Shown piece by piece: positions 41,316-49,381 of a stretch of DNA of 64,000 nucleotides (position 1 is its first letter; every line of letters begins with the position of its first letter). The stretch is from a virus. The notes beneath the pieces are model-generated. The model was not told the origin of the DNA, did no database searches, and saw only the letters and a program-made list of their open reading frames with translations. The stretch is taken from positions 1-64,000 of the IMG/VR virus record IMGVR_UViG_3300031857_016023, one strand, 5' to 3'. The translations under genes were made by a program, and so were the position numbers.

Positions 41316-42485
41316 TTAAGCCTCGTTTAATGTTTTGGTAATAAAATCAATTTCATCTAATTGCATTGATGGGAAATTACCAATATAAAATCCATAAAAA
41401 TGAATATGTTCAGTATTTGGAAAATTCAAATGATAGTTTTCTGGCACAATATTTTTAAGGTATGGTTGTCTTGTTTGATTACCACCACCTGCACTTCCAC
41501 GGCGAAATTCAATGCCTTCTTCTTTCATTCTCGTCATAATTCTATTTGCGAAATCTTGGTCTTTATCATTGAGTATTAGATTGAAAGCATAGTTACTAGA
41601 GCCTATTAATTTAAAGCCAGTAAAAAATTTCTTTGGGCTTAACTTAGATAAAAACCTTTCGTGATTTCTATTCCGTAGTTTAACATTTTCATTTAATTTT
41701 GGCAACTGTGAAAGACCAAGTATACCGCCTAAATCGGTGTTACGCATATTGTATGCTGGGTAAGCAAAGATAAAATCAGGATTCAACTGTGGGTATTGTA
41801 TCTTGTAAGCCAGTTTCATTTTTTCATTACCACATTCTCTGACCATACCATGTGAACGAAGCATGCGAATTGTATTGTAAACTTCTTCATCGTTGGTACA
41901 AACCATACCGCCTTCAATCGTTGTCATATGGTGTGCGTAATAGAAAGAGAAATTGGACATCCATCCAATACTGCCGCAAAGCTTCTCTCCGTGTCTTGCG
42001 CCATGCGACTCGCAAACATCTTCAATCAATGGAATGTTGTTTCTAGCTAGAGTTGATATGAGATCATCAGTTAATGCATTAAACCCTTGAATATGTGATA
42101 AAAATACAGCACGGGTATTTGGAGTAATTGCACGAATGATAGAATCAGGATTCATACCTAAAGTGTCCATATCCACATCAACGAATACTGGTGTAAATCC
42201 ACATTGAATCACAGAGGCAACATCAGATATCCATGTTAAAGGTGGAACAATTACTTCACCGCCTTGTGGATATTTTATCTTCAACATGGTCATTGATAAT
42301 AAATTGGCAGATGCGCCAGAGTTTACAAATACGGAATACTTTACGCCTAACCATTTCGACCAAGCTTCTTCAAACTCTCGGCATTTTGGACCGTTAGTTA
42401 GAATAGGGTCATCTTGTTTTAGATGCTCAATCATGGCATCTAAATCTTGTCTTGTAACATTATTTCTCATCAAAGGAAATTTCAT
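41316..42485 (-). CDS. DegT/DnrJ-fold PMP-dependent sugar 3-dehydratase-like enzyme (His in place of Lys)
   Basis: This 389-residue sugar-aminotransferase-fold protein has NSGASANLLSM at about 55-65 and IEDVCESHGA at 154-163 with D156 to the pyridine nitrogen. At the PLP-lysine site it reads FSFYYAHHMTTIEGGM, with H185-H186 where aminotransferases have Lys. This substitution is the hallmark of ColD and DdhC/E1 enzymes, which use PMP to remove the C3 hydroxyl of a 4-keto-6-deoxy sugar. A 3-deoxygenase is therefore likelier than an aminotransferase. Neighbours are a GHMP kinase and an epimerase. Confidence 0.86.
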   Translation of the reverse strand: MKFPLMRNNVTRQDLDAMIEHLKQDDPILTNGPKCREFEEAWSKWLGVKYSVFVNSGASANLLSMTMLKIKYPQGGEVIVPPLTWISDVASVIQCGFTPVFVDVDMDTLGMNPDSIIRAITPNTRAVFLSHIQGFNALTDDLISTLARNNIPLIEDVCESHGARHGEKLCGSIGWMSNFSFYYAHHMTTIEGGMVCTNDEEVYNTIRMLRSHGMVRECGNEKMKLAYKIQYPQLNPDFIFAYPAYNMRNTDLGGILGLSQLPKLNENVKLRNRNHERFLSKLSPKKFFTGFKLIGSSNYAFNLILNDKDQDFANRIMTRMKEEGIEFRRGSAGGGNQTRQPYLKNIVPENYHLNFPNTEHIHFYGFYIGNFPSMQLDEIDFITKTLNEA

Positions 42486-42492
42486 TTTAACC

Positions 42493-43482
42493 TCACGAAT
42501 TGTTTAATATAACTTGAGTACCATGATTATCGAACTTAAATGGCACCCATACCTTTATTTGTTCCATCTTTAACTTGAATTCTTTTTGTTGATCTGGCGG
42601 CACAAGAAACATAAAGAAACCGCCGCCGCCTGCACCCATTAGTTTACCACCATAAGCACCACTTTCAATGGCTGTATAATATATGTCATCTATCCATGGT
42701 TCAGTAACACCATCTGCTAGACCTCGTTTAATTTCCCAAGCTTTGTGCATCAACTCACCTATTATAAACATTTCTTTTTCTTTGGCAAGCATATCGATAG
42801 CTTCGTTTGCTAAGTTTACCGTTTCTAATAAAAGACTATCTGTTTTGCCTTCTTTGATATTATCTACCTTTTTCTTTGCTTGAATTTCTGAGTGTCGAGA
42901 AACACCAGAAAAACCAAGCATGATGTGTGATTCTAGATATGTTTTATAATCTAAATTCATTTTAAATGATTTGGCATCCCAACCTTCACTCGACATAGAA
43001 ATAACTTGAATACCGCCAAGTGCAGACATAATTTGATCTTGTATGCCAACATTTTCGCCAATAATATCTTGTTCAACTTCAATGGCTCTTTCTGCTAATT
43101 CTTTCTGTGTTAAATTATATTTCTTTAAACGATAGATTGCATTTAACAAACCTACTGTAAAGGTTGATGATGAACCAATACCAGACCTTGCAGGTAAATC
43201 ACCTTCATGGCTAATAGAAATGTTTTCTGTTATATTGGTGTATTGCAAACAAGCACGTATAGCTGGGTGATCAATATCTTCTATTGAATTAACATTTTCT
43301 ATTTTTGAATAAGTTAAACGAATGGTATGGTCAAAAAATGGCGGCAATTCTTTTATATGAACATAACAGTAATGTGCCATTGCAGCAGATATACATTTAC
43401 TTGGATGTTTTGAAAACCAAGCAGGGTAATCGGTGCCGCCACCAAACAAAGAAAGTCTATAAGGAGTTTTTGTAATAATCAT
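42493..43482 (-). CDS. GHMP sugar kinase (HddA-like)
   Basis: This 329-residue kinase starts TKTPYRLSLFGGGTDYPAWF, the family signature for heptose and fucose kinases, with the ATP loop LPARSGIGSSSTFTVG at 96-110 and a C-terminal KLMGAGGGGFFMFL at about 279-292. It closely resembles D-glycero-D-manno-heptose 7-phosphate kinase. It would make a sugar 1-phosphate for the nucleotidyltransferase, possibly that at 6637. It overlaps the next upstream gene by four bases. Confidence 0.9.
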   Translation of the reverse strand: MIITKTPYRLSLFGGGTDYPAWFSKHPSKCISAAMAHYCYVHIKELPPFFDHTIRLTYSKIENVNSIEDIDHPAIRACLQYTNITENISISHEGDLPARSGIGSSSTFTVGLLNAIYRLKKYNLTQKELAERAIEVEQDIIGENVGIQDQIMSALGGIQVISMSSEGWDAKSFKMNLDYKTYLESHIMLGFSGVSRHSEIQAKKKVDNIKEGKTDSLLLETVNLANEAIDMLAKEKEMFIIGELMHKAWEIKRGLADGVTEPWIDDIYYTAIESGAYGGKLMGAGGGGFFMFLVPPDQQKEFKLKMEQIKVWVPFKFDNHGTQVILNNS

Positions 43483-44009
43483 TTTTCATTGTAATAGTCA
43501 CCCCACTCTACAAGAATTGTTGAACGATTATCATCACGCAACAATGCTTTTACATAAGCAGGAAAAATTTGAAAGGGTTCATCTAAACGGATAACTTCAA
43601 CCGTTTTACACATCGATTTAAATGCTTCAGTAAAATCTCCCACATGTTGACATTGTGGGTGTAAAGGTCTTTCTGAACCAATACTGGTACGAATAATCAC
43701 ATTGGCCTTATACTTAGACATTAAGGAAAGTTTATCCACATGATTTACTAATTGACTAACAGCACATAGTAAAAAGTTCCATCGTGGATAAATTGAAATT
43801 GGAATACGACCATGTAATGCCATACCTAATGACATACCCATTTGCATTTCTTCTGCAACAGGCAATTCAATAAGTTTATCTTTCGATACATCTTTTAGTG
43901 TGTTAGACATTCCTGTGCCTGGTACAGCAACCGCTTGGCCAAGAAAAACAGTTCTATCATCGTTAGCCAAATATTCCATTGACCGTTTTAATTCATCAAA
44001 GTATTTCAA
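43479..44009 (-). CDS. Thiamine-diphosphate enzyme, E1-beta-type Pyr domain
   Basis: This 176-residue protein equals only the Pyr domain of an E1-beta/transketolase-type subunit: ELPVAEEMQMGMSLGMAL at 48-65 holds the cofactor-activating Glu (E53), SIYPRWNFLLCAVSQLVNHV fits the PRMDFL-like block, and SERPLHPQCQHVGDFTEAF follows. The usual C-terminal domain is absent. It overlaps its partner by four bases and should form the two-subunit active site. Its place in the sugar island suggests transfer of a C2 unit to or from a sugar. Confidence 0.85.
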   Translation of the reverse strand: MKYFDELKRSMEYLANDDRTVFLGQAVAVPGTGMSNTLKDVSKDKLIELPVAEEMQMGMSLGMALHGRIPISIYPRWNFLLCAVSQLVNHVDKLSLMSKYKANVIIRTSIGSERPLHPQCQHVGDFTEAFKSMCKTVEVIRLDEPFQIFPAYVKALLRDDNRSTILVEWGDYYNEK

Positions 44010-44605
44010 AATTGTACCCTCACTCCAGCACCAGCATGTGGATATTTGGTTTCGTATTTGTAATAGTAAATCATATCGGTATTATAATTTTCATAAGACA
44101 ATTCTTTATCATTCCATACTTCTCTTGTATCTGTACAAACTGATTTACCATTATCTTCAATAATAAATTTAATAGGTAAATTATATTGAATTGCATACTT
44201 CATTGATTCATATGCAATTCCTGTTTCTGAAGTCATATCACCTAAAAAACAATAAACTTTAGAATCACCATTACTTTTTTTAATTGACATAGCTGTACCT
44301 ACTGCAATTGGCAAAACTCCACCCACAATAGCAGAAGAATATATTTTATATTCTGGAAAACAAAGTGAGATAGAACGACCTTCTAAAATTTCTTTTTCTA
44401 TTTCATCAGCAGGCACACCTTTTAGTAAGCATTGATAGTGTGAACGCCAAGAACAAAATACCCAATCTTGTTGGCGAACATCTTTAAATACATTAATTAG
44501 TTCATCTTCATTACCATAATAGAGATGAACCGGTGATCGTATTTTTCCATTATTAAATTGGTCAGCAATACGATTTTCAAAATCAATTAGTTCTTGTTTA
44601 GTCAC
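44006..44605 (-). CDS. Thiamine-diphosphate enzyme, E1-alpha-type PP domain
   Basis: This 199-residue protein has the thiamine-diphosphate motif GDMTSETG at 122-129 ending in EDNGKSV with D151-N152, and WRSHYQCLLKGVPAD at 53-67, as in dehydrogenase E1-alpha. It is shorter than standard E1-alpha (about 330) or transketolase halves. With the Pyr subunit downstream it makes a minimal two-domain enzyme. No E2 or E3 partner is present, so acyl or ketol transfer is more likely than oxidative decarboxylation. Confidence 0.86.
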   Translation of the reverse strand: MTKQELIDFENRIADQFNNGKIRSPVHLYYGNEDELINVFKDVRQQDWVFCSWRSHYQCLLKGVPADEIEKEILEGRSISLCFPEYKIYSSAIVGGVLPIAVGTAMSIKKSNGDSKVYCFLGDMTSETGIAYESMKYAIQYNLPIKFIIEDNGKSVCTDTREVWNDKELSYENYNTDMIYYYKYETKYPHAGAGVRVQF

Positions 44606-46112
44606 CTAATATTTTCCTTTTCAAACGAATCTTTGACATTTCCTCTACATTCTGCCTTGATTGTAGGCCAAATTTATTTTCTACTAATTCTAAAAATGGT
44701 TTGTGTGAGAAGTAAGTATGCCATGCATCATCACGAAACTTTAATACTTCGGCACCAGATAACGATTTAGTTCTCAATGGTTTACAATCATATGATAAGA
44801 AAGCAAACTCATCAAAAGTTTGTGGCAATTCCCAATTATTGTTTTTGGCTTCCATATACAATGGACTACCAGGTAATGCCATTGCTGCATAGAAGTTTGC
44901 GTGTTCACAGTTTAATTCTAAAGCTAAATCTAAAGTTTCTTGCATCGTTTCTTTGGTATCTTCTGGAAATCCAAACATATAATTACCAAGAACATTAATG
45001 TCAGCGTCTTTAATTTGTTTTACAACTTCACGGATGTTTACTTGTTTGAATCTACCTTTGTCAATTTCTAAACGCACTTGTTGATTACCTGATTCAATGC
45101 CAAGTGCCAACCAATTTACGCCAGCATCTTTAAACAATTTCAGTTGATCTTCACGAACAGAATCTACTCTTGCATAAGCCCAAAAGTTAAATTTCATTCC
45201 TCTAGCCACAATGCCTTGTAATATTGGCACATAATATTTTTTATTTAAAAAGAACATCTCGTCTGTAAGGCGAATAGTTCTAACTCCATTTTCATACAGG
45301 TACTCTAATTCTTTTAACATTAATTCTGCTGACCAGAATCTCATACCACGACTATCAGCTGATACGATACCTTCTTCGTATGAAGTTCTATTCACGATGT
45401 TAATCATACAGAAGTTACAACCAAATTGGCAACCTAATGATGTATAAATTGCCGCAAACGGTGTACGGCCTTCTTCTAAAAAATTAGTATGCCAATAGTG
45501 AGCTCTGTATTTGTCTAAAAGGTTCTTATCTTTAGGTAATAAGTCCCAAGCATAACCTGGCATTATAACATCCATGTCATCAGTCTTTACTATACAACCG
45601 CTTGTTGTAGGTCTTGGAAGTCCATGTTTTTTATACCACATACCACGAACATTATCTAAATCATTTTCTAAATCTGTTTCTAATAAATCTAAAAGACCAT
45701 ATACACCTTCATTGATAAAAGCAAAGTCAACATACTTGTATTGAATTACCTCATGTGGTAATGCAGATGTATGTGACCCAATAAATGCAGTTTTTAAATT
45801 TGGATGTGATAATTTGAGTTGAGTAGCCAGAGATTTGGCACCAATCATCATTGTGGTGCCTGAATTTGGATTTTGTCCGTAGAGAACAAATACTACCAGT
45901 TTTGGTTTTGTTGCTGCGATTTGTTCTGCCGCATCTTCATCAGTTGCAGGACAAGCATCAAAATCTAAAATGCATGGATCATGGCCTTTAACACGAACTG
46001 CGGATGCCAGCAATGCTGCCCATGTAGGCATTTCAATTGCTGAATATGTTTTTGCTAAATCTTGGTAGGCTTTTGCGGCACTACTTGGTACCACGAAACA
46101 CACATTTGCCAT
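44598..46112 (-). CDS. B12-binding-type radical SAM enzyme (class B-like)
   Basis: This 504-residue protein has an N-terminal Rossmann region at about 1-180 (MPTWAALLASAVRVKGHDP, ILDFDA, VVFVLYGQNPNSG, AFIGSHTSALP) as in B12-binding radical SAM enzymes, though the DxHxxG cobalamin motif is not evident. The radical SAM cluster motif CQFGCNFC has C228, C232 and C235 (CX3CX2C). LALGIESGNQQV and GNYMFGFPEDTKETM are the later TIM-barrel strands. Likely reactions are methylation at unactivated carbon or ring change on a sugar or cofactor. It begins the sugar island. Confidence 0.88.
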   Translation of the reverse strand: MANVCFVVPSSAAKAYQDLAKTYSAIEMPTWAALLASAVRVKGHDPCILDFDACPATDEDAAEQIAATKPKLVVFVLYGQNPNSGTTMMIGAKSLATQLKLSHPNLKTAFIGSHTSALPHEVIQYKYVDFAFINEGVYGLLDLLETDLENDLDNVRGMWYKKHGLPRPTTSGCIVKTDDMDVIMPGYAWDLLPKDKNLLDKYRAHYWHTNFLEEGRTPFAAIYTSLGCQFGCNFCMINIVNRTSYEEGIVSADSRGMRFWSAELMLKELEYLYENGVRTIRLTDEMFFLNKKYYVPILQGIVARGMKFNFWAYARVDSVREDQLKLFKDAGVNWLALGIESGNQQVRLEIDKGRFKQVNIREVVKQIKDADINVLGNYMFGFPEDTKETMQETLDLALELNCEHANFYAAMALPGSPLYMEAKNNNWELPQTFDEFAFLSYDCKPLRTKSLSGAEVLKFRDDAWHTYFSHKPFLELVENKFGLQSRQNVEEMSKIRLKRKILGD

Positions 46113-46136
46113 AACAACCTCATTATAATAAAATAT

Positions 46137-46586
46137 TTAGTGTAACTTTTTATTCTTCTTTTCTTTGATTAATTCTAACAATTCATCAACATTAAAATCT
46201 TTTGTTTCAGTTGTTTCTTCTTCATCTTCACCATCTTCTTCATCACCATCTTCCGATTCTGAAATAAAATCAACTTCATCCATTCTTTTTTGAGCTTCCA
46301 TTACAACTTCACCATAATGTTGTATAGCAGATTCTTTTGGATCAACAATTGTAAGTATATCTGAGGTATAAAGTACCGCTTGATTATTTTCAATGATTTC
46401 AATTGGCAACCAAGGCATCATCATCATTACTGTTTGACCAGTAGTAGGTATTCTTTTAAAAATAACTTGCATTGGGTCATGTAGTATGGCAGTTTCTTTA
46501 TCTTCTGATTCAATAAAGTTAGCTATAATATCTTCACCGCCATGTAGGCGAATAATCTTGATGTTATTGTTGTTGGTTGTTTCCAT
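46137..46586 (-). CDS. Sm-like (LSm) fold phage protein, acidic tail
   Basis: This 149-residue protein has strands IKIIRLHGGEDIIANFIESE, TAILHDPMQVIFKR, VMMMMPWLPIEI and DILTIVDPKESAIQHYGEVV, the Sm-like pattern seen in T4-like aquatic phages. The tail is strongly acidic (SEDGDEEDGEDEEETTE). It follows uvsW, overlapping its end by 23 bases. A ring-forming RNA or protein binder is a reasonable guess. Confidence 0.7.
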   Translation of the reverse strand: METTNNNNIKIIRLHGGEDIIANFIESEDKETAILHDPMQVIFKRIPTTGQTVMMMMPWLPIEIIENNQAVLYTSDILTIVDPKESAIQHYGEVVMEAQKRMDEVDFISESEDGDEEDGEDEEETTETKDFNVDELLELIKEKKNKKLH

Positions 46587-48069
46587 CTTTTAGCTCTATG
46601 TTATAAAATTTGTATTTGAATTTTTCTTCATCATATATTTTTACTCTCTCTATAAAATGTTTTAAGGTATAATTTGTAAACTTACCAACACGAAAATCAT
46701 CAGCTATATCAAACAATGTTGCTTCTGTTTTGTTATCACCTTTTCTTAACCCACGACCTATTGATTGAAGATTACGAATCCTGGATTTGGAGGGTGAGGC
46801 AAATATAATATTATGAAGGTTACGGATGTTAACACCAGTACTAAAAGTACCGTATGAAGCAACAATAATAGCATCAGTTTCTTTTTCAGTAATTGAACGA
46901 ACTGATTCCCGTATTTCAACATCTGTGCCGCCAAATACAAAGAACACATGACGCTTACTTGTTGCAGTTTTGATAATATTGTGTAAATCTTTTCCATGTT
47001 TCTCCACAAATTGAAATAAAATTAATGTGTTGCCTTCTAAAGACAATGCCAAATTTTTAATAAATTCATTTCGAGCTTTATTCTGAACAATATAATCAAT
47101 CTCTGTATTGTAATCCCAATCACGAGCCATTTTACAGATAGGTTCAGGATATTTTAATACAAGGCACTTAATAAAGAATTCTGCTAGATGCCCTTTCTCA
47201 ATCAATTCTGAGGTGGTTGTGGCCTTATAAACTGGACCAAACAAACCTTCTAATACTAGGCGATGTGTTTGTGTACCATCTAGTGTACCTGTGGTGCCTA
47301 TTCTATATTTAGCGTTAGTACAACCAGACAGTATCGTAGTAAGTGATTTGGCCTTAAACTGGTGTGCTTCGTCACCCATCACATAATCAAACTGTTCAAA
47401 GTAATCTTTTTCATTCTTATAGATTGATTGCCATGTGGTGATAGTAAGAAACTTGTTTGTGTGTTTCTCTTTACCAGAGTATTGACGATGGCAGTATTGG
47501 TCTGAATCATAACCATAAGAAGCAAAGTCACTATACATTTGTTCTACTAATGATGTAGTAGGAACAATTAACAACCCTCTTTTAAAATCTGCTTCTTGTA
47601 ACCAACGAACAATCAAATAAATGATAAGAGATTTACCTGATGCAGTTGGTGATAGAATGAGTTGGCGTTTATTGCGTACAGCCTGTAGAAAACATTTCCA
47701 TTGATACTCACGCAATTCATGTGGCAGTTTTAGTGTTTGTATAAACTCTAATGCCTCAACACCTGAGAATTCTTGTGTAAGCTTGATAGCATCGGCTATC
47801 TCTAAACTATAATCTCTTTCGGCACAAAATTTTTCTATGTATGGGATTAGACCATGATATATGGTAAATGTGCGTAAGTCCGCCAGGCGAATCTTTCCAT
47901 CCCATACACGGCTCTTATATGCAGGTGTAAATTGGTAATTTGGTACAAAGAATGTGAAGTAGTCTGACAGTTCTTGTGCTATACTTCTTTCACATTCAAA
48001 CTGTATAAACGCTTCATTCTTTTTGGTTAATAATAAATCAGACACCTTGTATAAATTTTTCCCAATCAA
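46564..48069 (-). CDS. uvsW: UvsW helicase
   Basis: This 501-residue SF2 helicase has Walker A SPTASGKS at 140-147, DEAH at 233-236, GTTGTLDG (motif III) at about 264-271 and IGRGLRKG (motif VI) at about 447-454. The N-terminal 100 residues match the UvsW double-stranded-DNA-binding domain. It unwinds branched DNA and R-loops and switches replication from origin to recombination mode. T4 UvsW is 503 residues. It overlaps uvsY by 32 bases. Confidence 0.95.
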   Translation of the reverse strand: MIGKNLYKVSDLLLTKKNEAFIQFECERSIAQELSDYFTFFVPNYQFTPAYKSRVWDGKIRLADLRTFTIYHGLIPYIEKFCAERDYSLEIADAIKLTQEFSGVEALEFIQTLKLPHELREYQWKCFLQAVRNKRQLILSPTASGKSLIIYLIVRWLQEADFKRGLLIVPTTSLVEQMYSDFASYGYDSDQYCHRQYSGKEKHTNKFLTITTWQSIYKNEKDYFEQFDYVMGDEAHQFKAKSLTTILSGCTNAKYRIGTTGTLDGTQTHRLVLEGLFGPVYKATTTSELIEKGHLAEFFIKCLVLKYPEPICKMARDWDYNTEIDYIVQNKARNEFIKNLALSLEGNTLILFQFVEKHGKDLHNIIKTATSKRHVFFVFGGTDVEIRESVRSITEKETDAIIVASYGTFSTGVNIRNLHNIIFASPSKSRIRNLQSIGRGLRKGDNKTEATLFDIADDFRVGKFTNYTLKHFIERVKIYDEEKFKYKFYNIELKDGNNQQQ

Positions 48070-48472
48070 TAAATGATCTAAGTTGATATGTTCTACTATT
48101 TAGCTCTTTTAAAATAGACTGGCATATCTCAACAACTTCTTCGTGTATGGCCTTCTTCGCCATATACTTGTTTAAATCTTCATCACTCTCCAGATATGTA
48201 GACAGATCGGATTTGATAACAAATGGAAATGGTTCCCATCCATGTTTCTCTAATGCCTCATCATCTAACTTACCTGTGTAATACTCCCACTTAATTTTTT
48301 TCCATTTATTATAATTGAATTCTGCTTGCTTGGCAAGCATACGATGTTGAGATAATACGTTTAGGTATTTACTATGAAGTTTGGGTATATCTAACAATGC
48401 CTTACCTGGTTCGGTACGGTCAATATTGGAATCTTTCCGCCATTCTTCTAACACTTCATCCAGATTTTTCAT
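48038..48472 (-). CDS. uvsY: UvsY recombination mediator
   Basis: The ATG at 48472 (144 residues) has AGGAGG nine bases upstream; a longer frame has no such site. The protein is helical and basic/acidic (NLDEVLEEWRKDSNIDRTEP, then KWKKIKWEYYTGKLDDEALE, then DLSTYLESDEDLNKYMAKKA), matching T4 UvsY (137). It loads UvsX on gp32-coated DNA. A sigma70 promoter lies immediately upstream. Confidence 0.9.
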   Translation of the reverse strand: MKNLDEVLEEWRKDSNIDRTEPGKALLDIPKLHSKYLNVLSQHRMLAKQAEFNYNKWKKIKWEYYTGKLDDEALEKHGWEPFPFVIKSDLSTYLESDEDLNKYMAKKAIHEEVVEICQSILKELNSRTYQLRSFIDWEKFIQGV

Positions 48473-48495
48473 GCCAATAAACCTCCTGTTATAGG

Positions 48496-48524
48496 AGTAT
48501 AACAAAAAACGGTTAGAATGTCAA
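48496..48524 (-). promoter_or_regulatory. Sigma70-type promoter (TTGACA-17-TATACT) for uvsY-uvsW
   Basis: TTGACA (48524-48519) and TATACT (48501-48496) on the minus strand have a 17-bp spacer, 24 bases before the uvsY start. The -35 falls just inside the gap after the tube-fold gene. Confidence 0.85.
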
Positions 48525-48530
48525 GCTGTT

Positions 48531-49079
48531 TTAGAACAATTTTTCAACATCATAATAACTATACCGAAATGTGGCATCGGCAGTTAATATGGTATCAGGC
48601 CCATCTTGAGCATTCATTATGAAAGTTGAAAGTGTTGTTGGGAATACTTCGTAAAATTTAAAACGGTAGTATTCTTTATTTGAGGAAGAAAACAATGTTA
48701 AAGAGGCATCACTAAATTGTGGAAACTTATTACTAATATCATTCTTTGCTGATTGATATTTATTTAATTTGGATAAATTTCTATACTCTTTAAACTCCAC
48801 AGGGAAAGTCATCGCACGAATCCAATCGTGTATTTCTAACCAACCTTTTAGTTCTTCATCAATGATGAATGTGACATTTAATAAATCATAAATGGCCTTT
48901 TCGCCTGGAGAATATATGTCAACGAATGGGTTTGTAATTACAGCTTCAGATAAAGACAGACCTGGCACGGTAACATTTTGGCAAAAGTATTGCATATTTG
49001 GTACACGACCAAATGTCAATAAAAACTTATTAGGTTGTAATGGATTAGGATTACTTGGGTTGCGTGTGAGTGCGGTCAT
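48531..49079 (-). CDS. T4 tail-tube-fold protein (gp19-like, second copy)
   Basis: This 182-residue protein has the tube-fold signature NKFLLTFGRVPNMQYFCQNV then VPGLSLSEAV, followed by NPFVDIYSPGEKAIYDLLNV and IHDWIRAM. It resembles gp19 and related tube-initiator or completion proteins. The canonical gp19 is at 56005, so this is a second tube-like protein, perhaps the tail-completion (gp3-like) or tube-initiator component, given its place just after gp23. The exact role is uncertain. Confidence 0.72.
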   Translation of the reverse strand: MTALTRNPSNPNPLQPNKFLLTFGRVPNMQYFCQNVTVPGLSLSEAVITNPFVDIYSPGEKAIYDLLNVTFIIDEELKGWLEIHDWIRAMTFPVEFKEYRNLSKLNKYQSAKNDISNKFPQFSDASLTLFSSSNKEYYRFKFYEVFPTTLSTFIMNAQDGPDTILTADATFRYSYYDVEKLF

Positions 49080-49282
49080 AAAGTTTTCTTAATATGCAGA
49101 CCAATATCAATGACATGTTCTTTTTCAATCATGTTAATAATACGATTTGTTAGTGTTATTTCCTGTTGAATAAAAGTCATCTTTAATTGGAGTTCTTTTA
49201 ATTGTTGATTATAGAAATCCAATTCTTTTAGTTTTCTGGCTCTTATATCGAGCAAGTCAGACATTACTATAATATCGGTCAT
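49076..49282 (-). CDS. Small coiled-coil phage protein
   Basis: This 68-residue protein is a helical hairpin (RARKLKELDFYNQQLKELQL, then QQEITLTNRIINMIEKEH). The true start may be the ATG at 49264 (MSDLLDIR), because the late motif at 49288 leaves little leader for the first ATG. It overlaps the tube-fold gene by four bases. It may be an assembly chaperone or neck component; no evidence beyond location. Confidence 0.65.
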   Translation of the reverse strand: MTDIIVMSDLLDIRARKLKELDFYNQQLKELQLKMTFIQQEITLTNRIINMIEKEHVIDIGLHIKKTL

Positions 49283-49287
49283 AAGGT

Positions 49288-49295
49288 TATTTATG
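49288..49295 (-). promoter_or_regulatory. Late promoter motif (CATAAATA)
   Basis: The minus strand reads CATAAATA just after the gp23 terminator and before the coiled-coil and tube-fold genes. Transcripts would start near or inside the first codons, so it mainly serves the tube-fold gene. Confidence 0.6.
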
Positions 49296-49302
49296 TATAA
49301 AA

Positions 49303-49330
49303 AAAGACCCGCTTTTTAGGGCGGGTCTTT
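49303..49330 (-). terminator. Terminator after gp23 (possibly bidirectional)
   Basis: A perfect ten-bp stem AAAGACCCGC/GCGGGTCTTT with an eight-base loop, about 52 bp after the gp23 stop, is followed by T-rich sequence on the minus strand. It ends the strongly expressed capsid transcript. Confidence 0.92.
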
Positions 49331-49381
49331 AAGTTTTAGCGGGTATCTTATAGTTATTCTTATTATGATACCCTAGTTAGA

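Noticed and set aside
48755-48770. AATAAATA inside the second tube-fold gene
   Set aside because: It is inside a coding region with no gene start close downstream; chance match.
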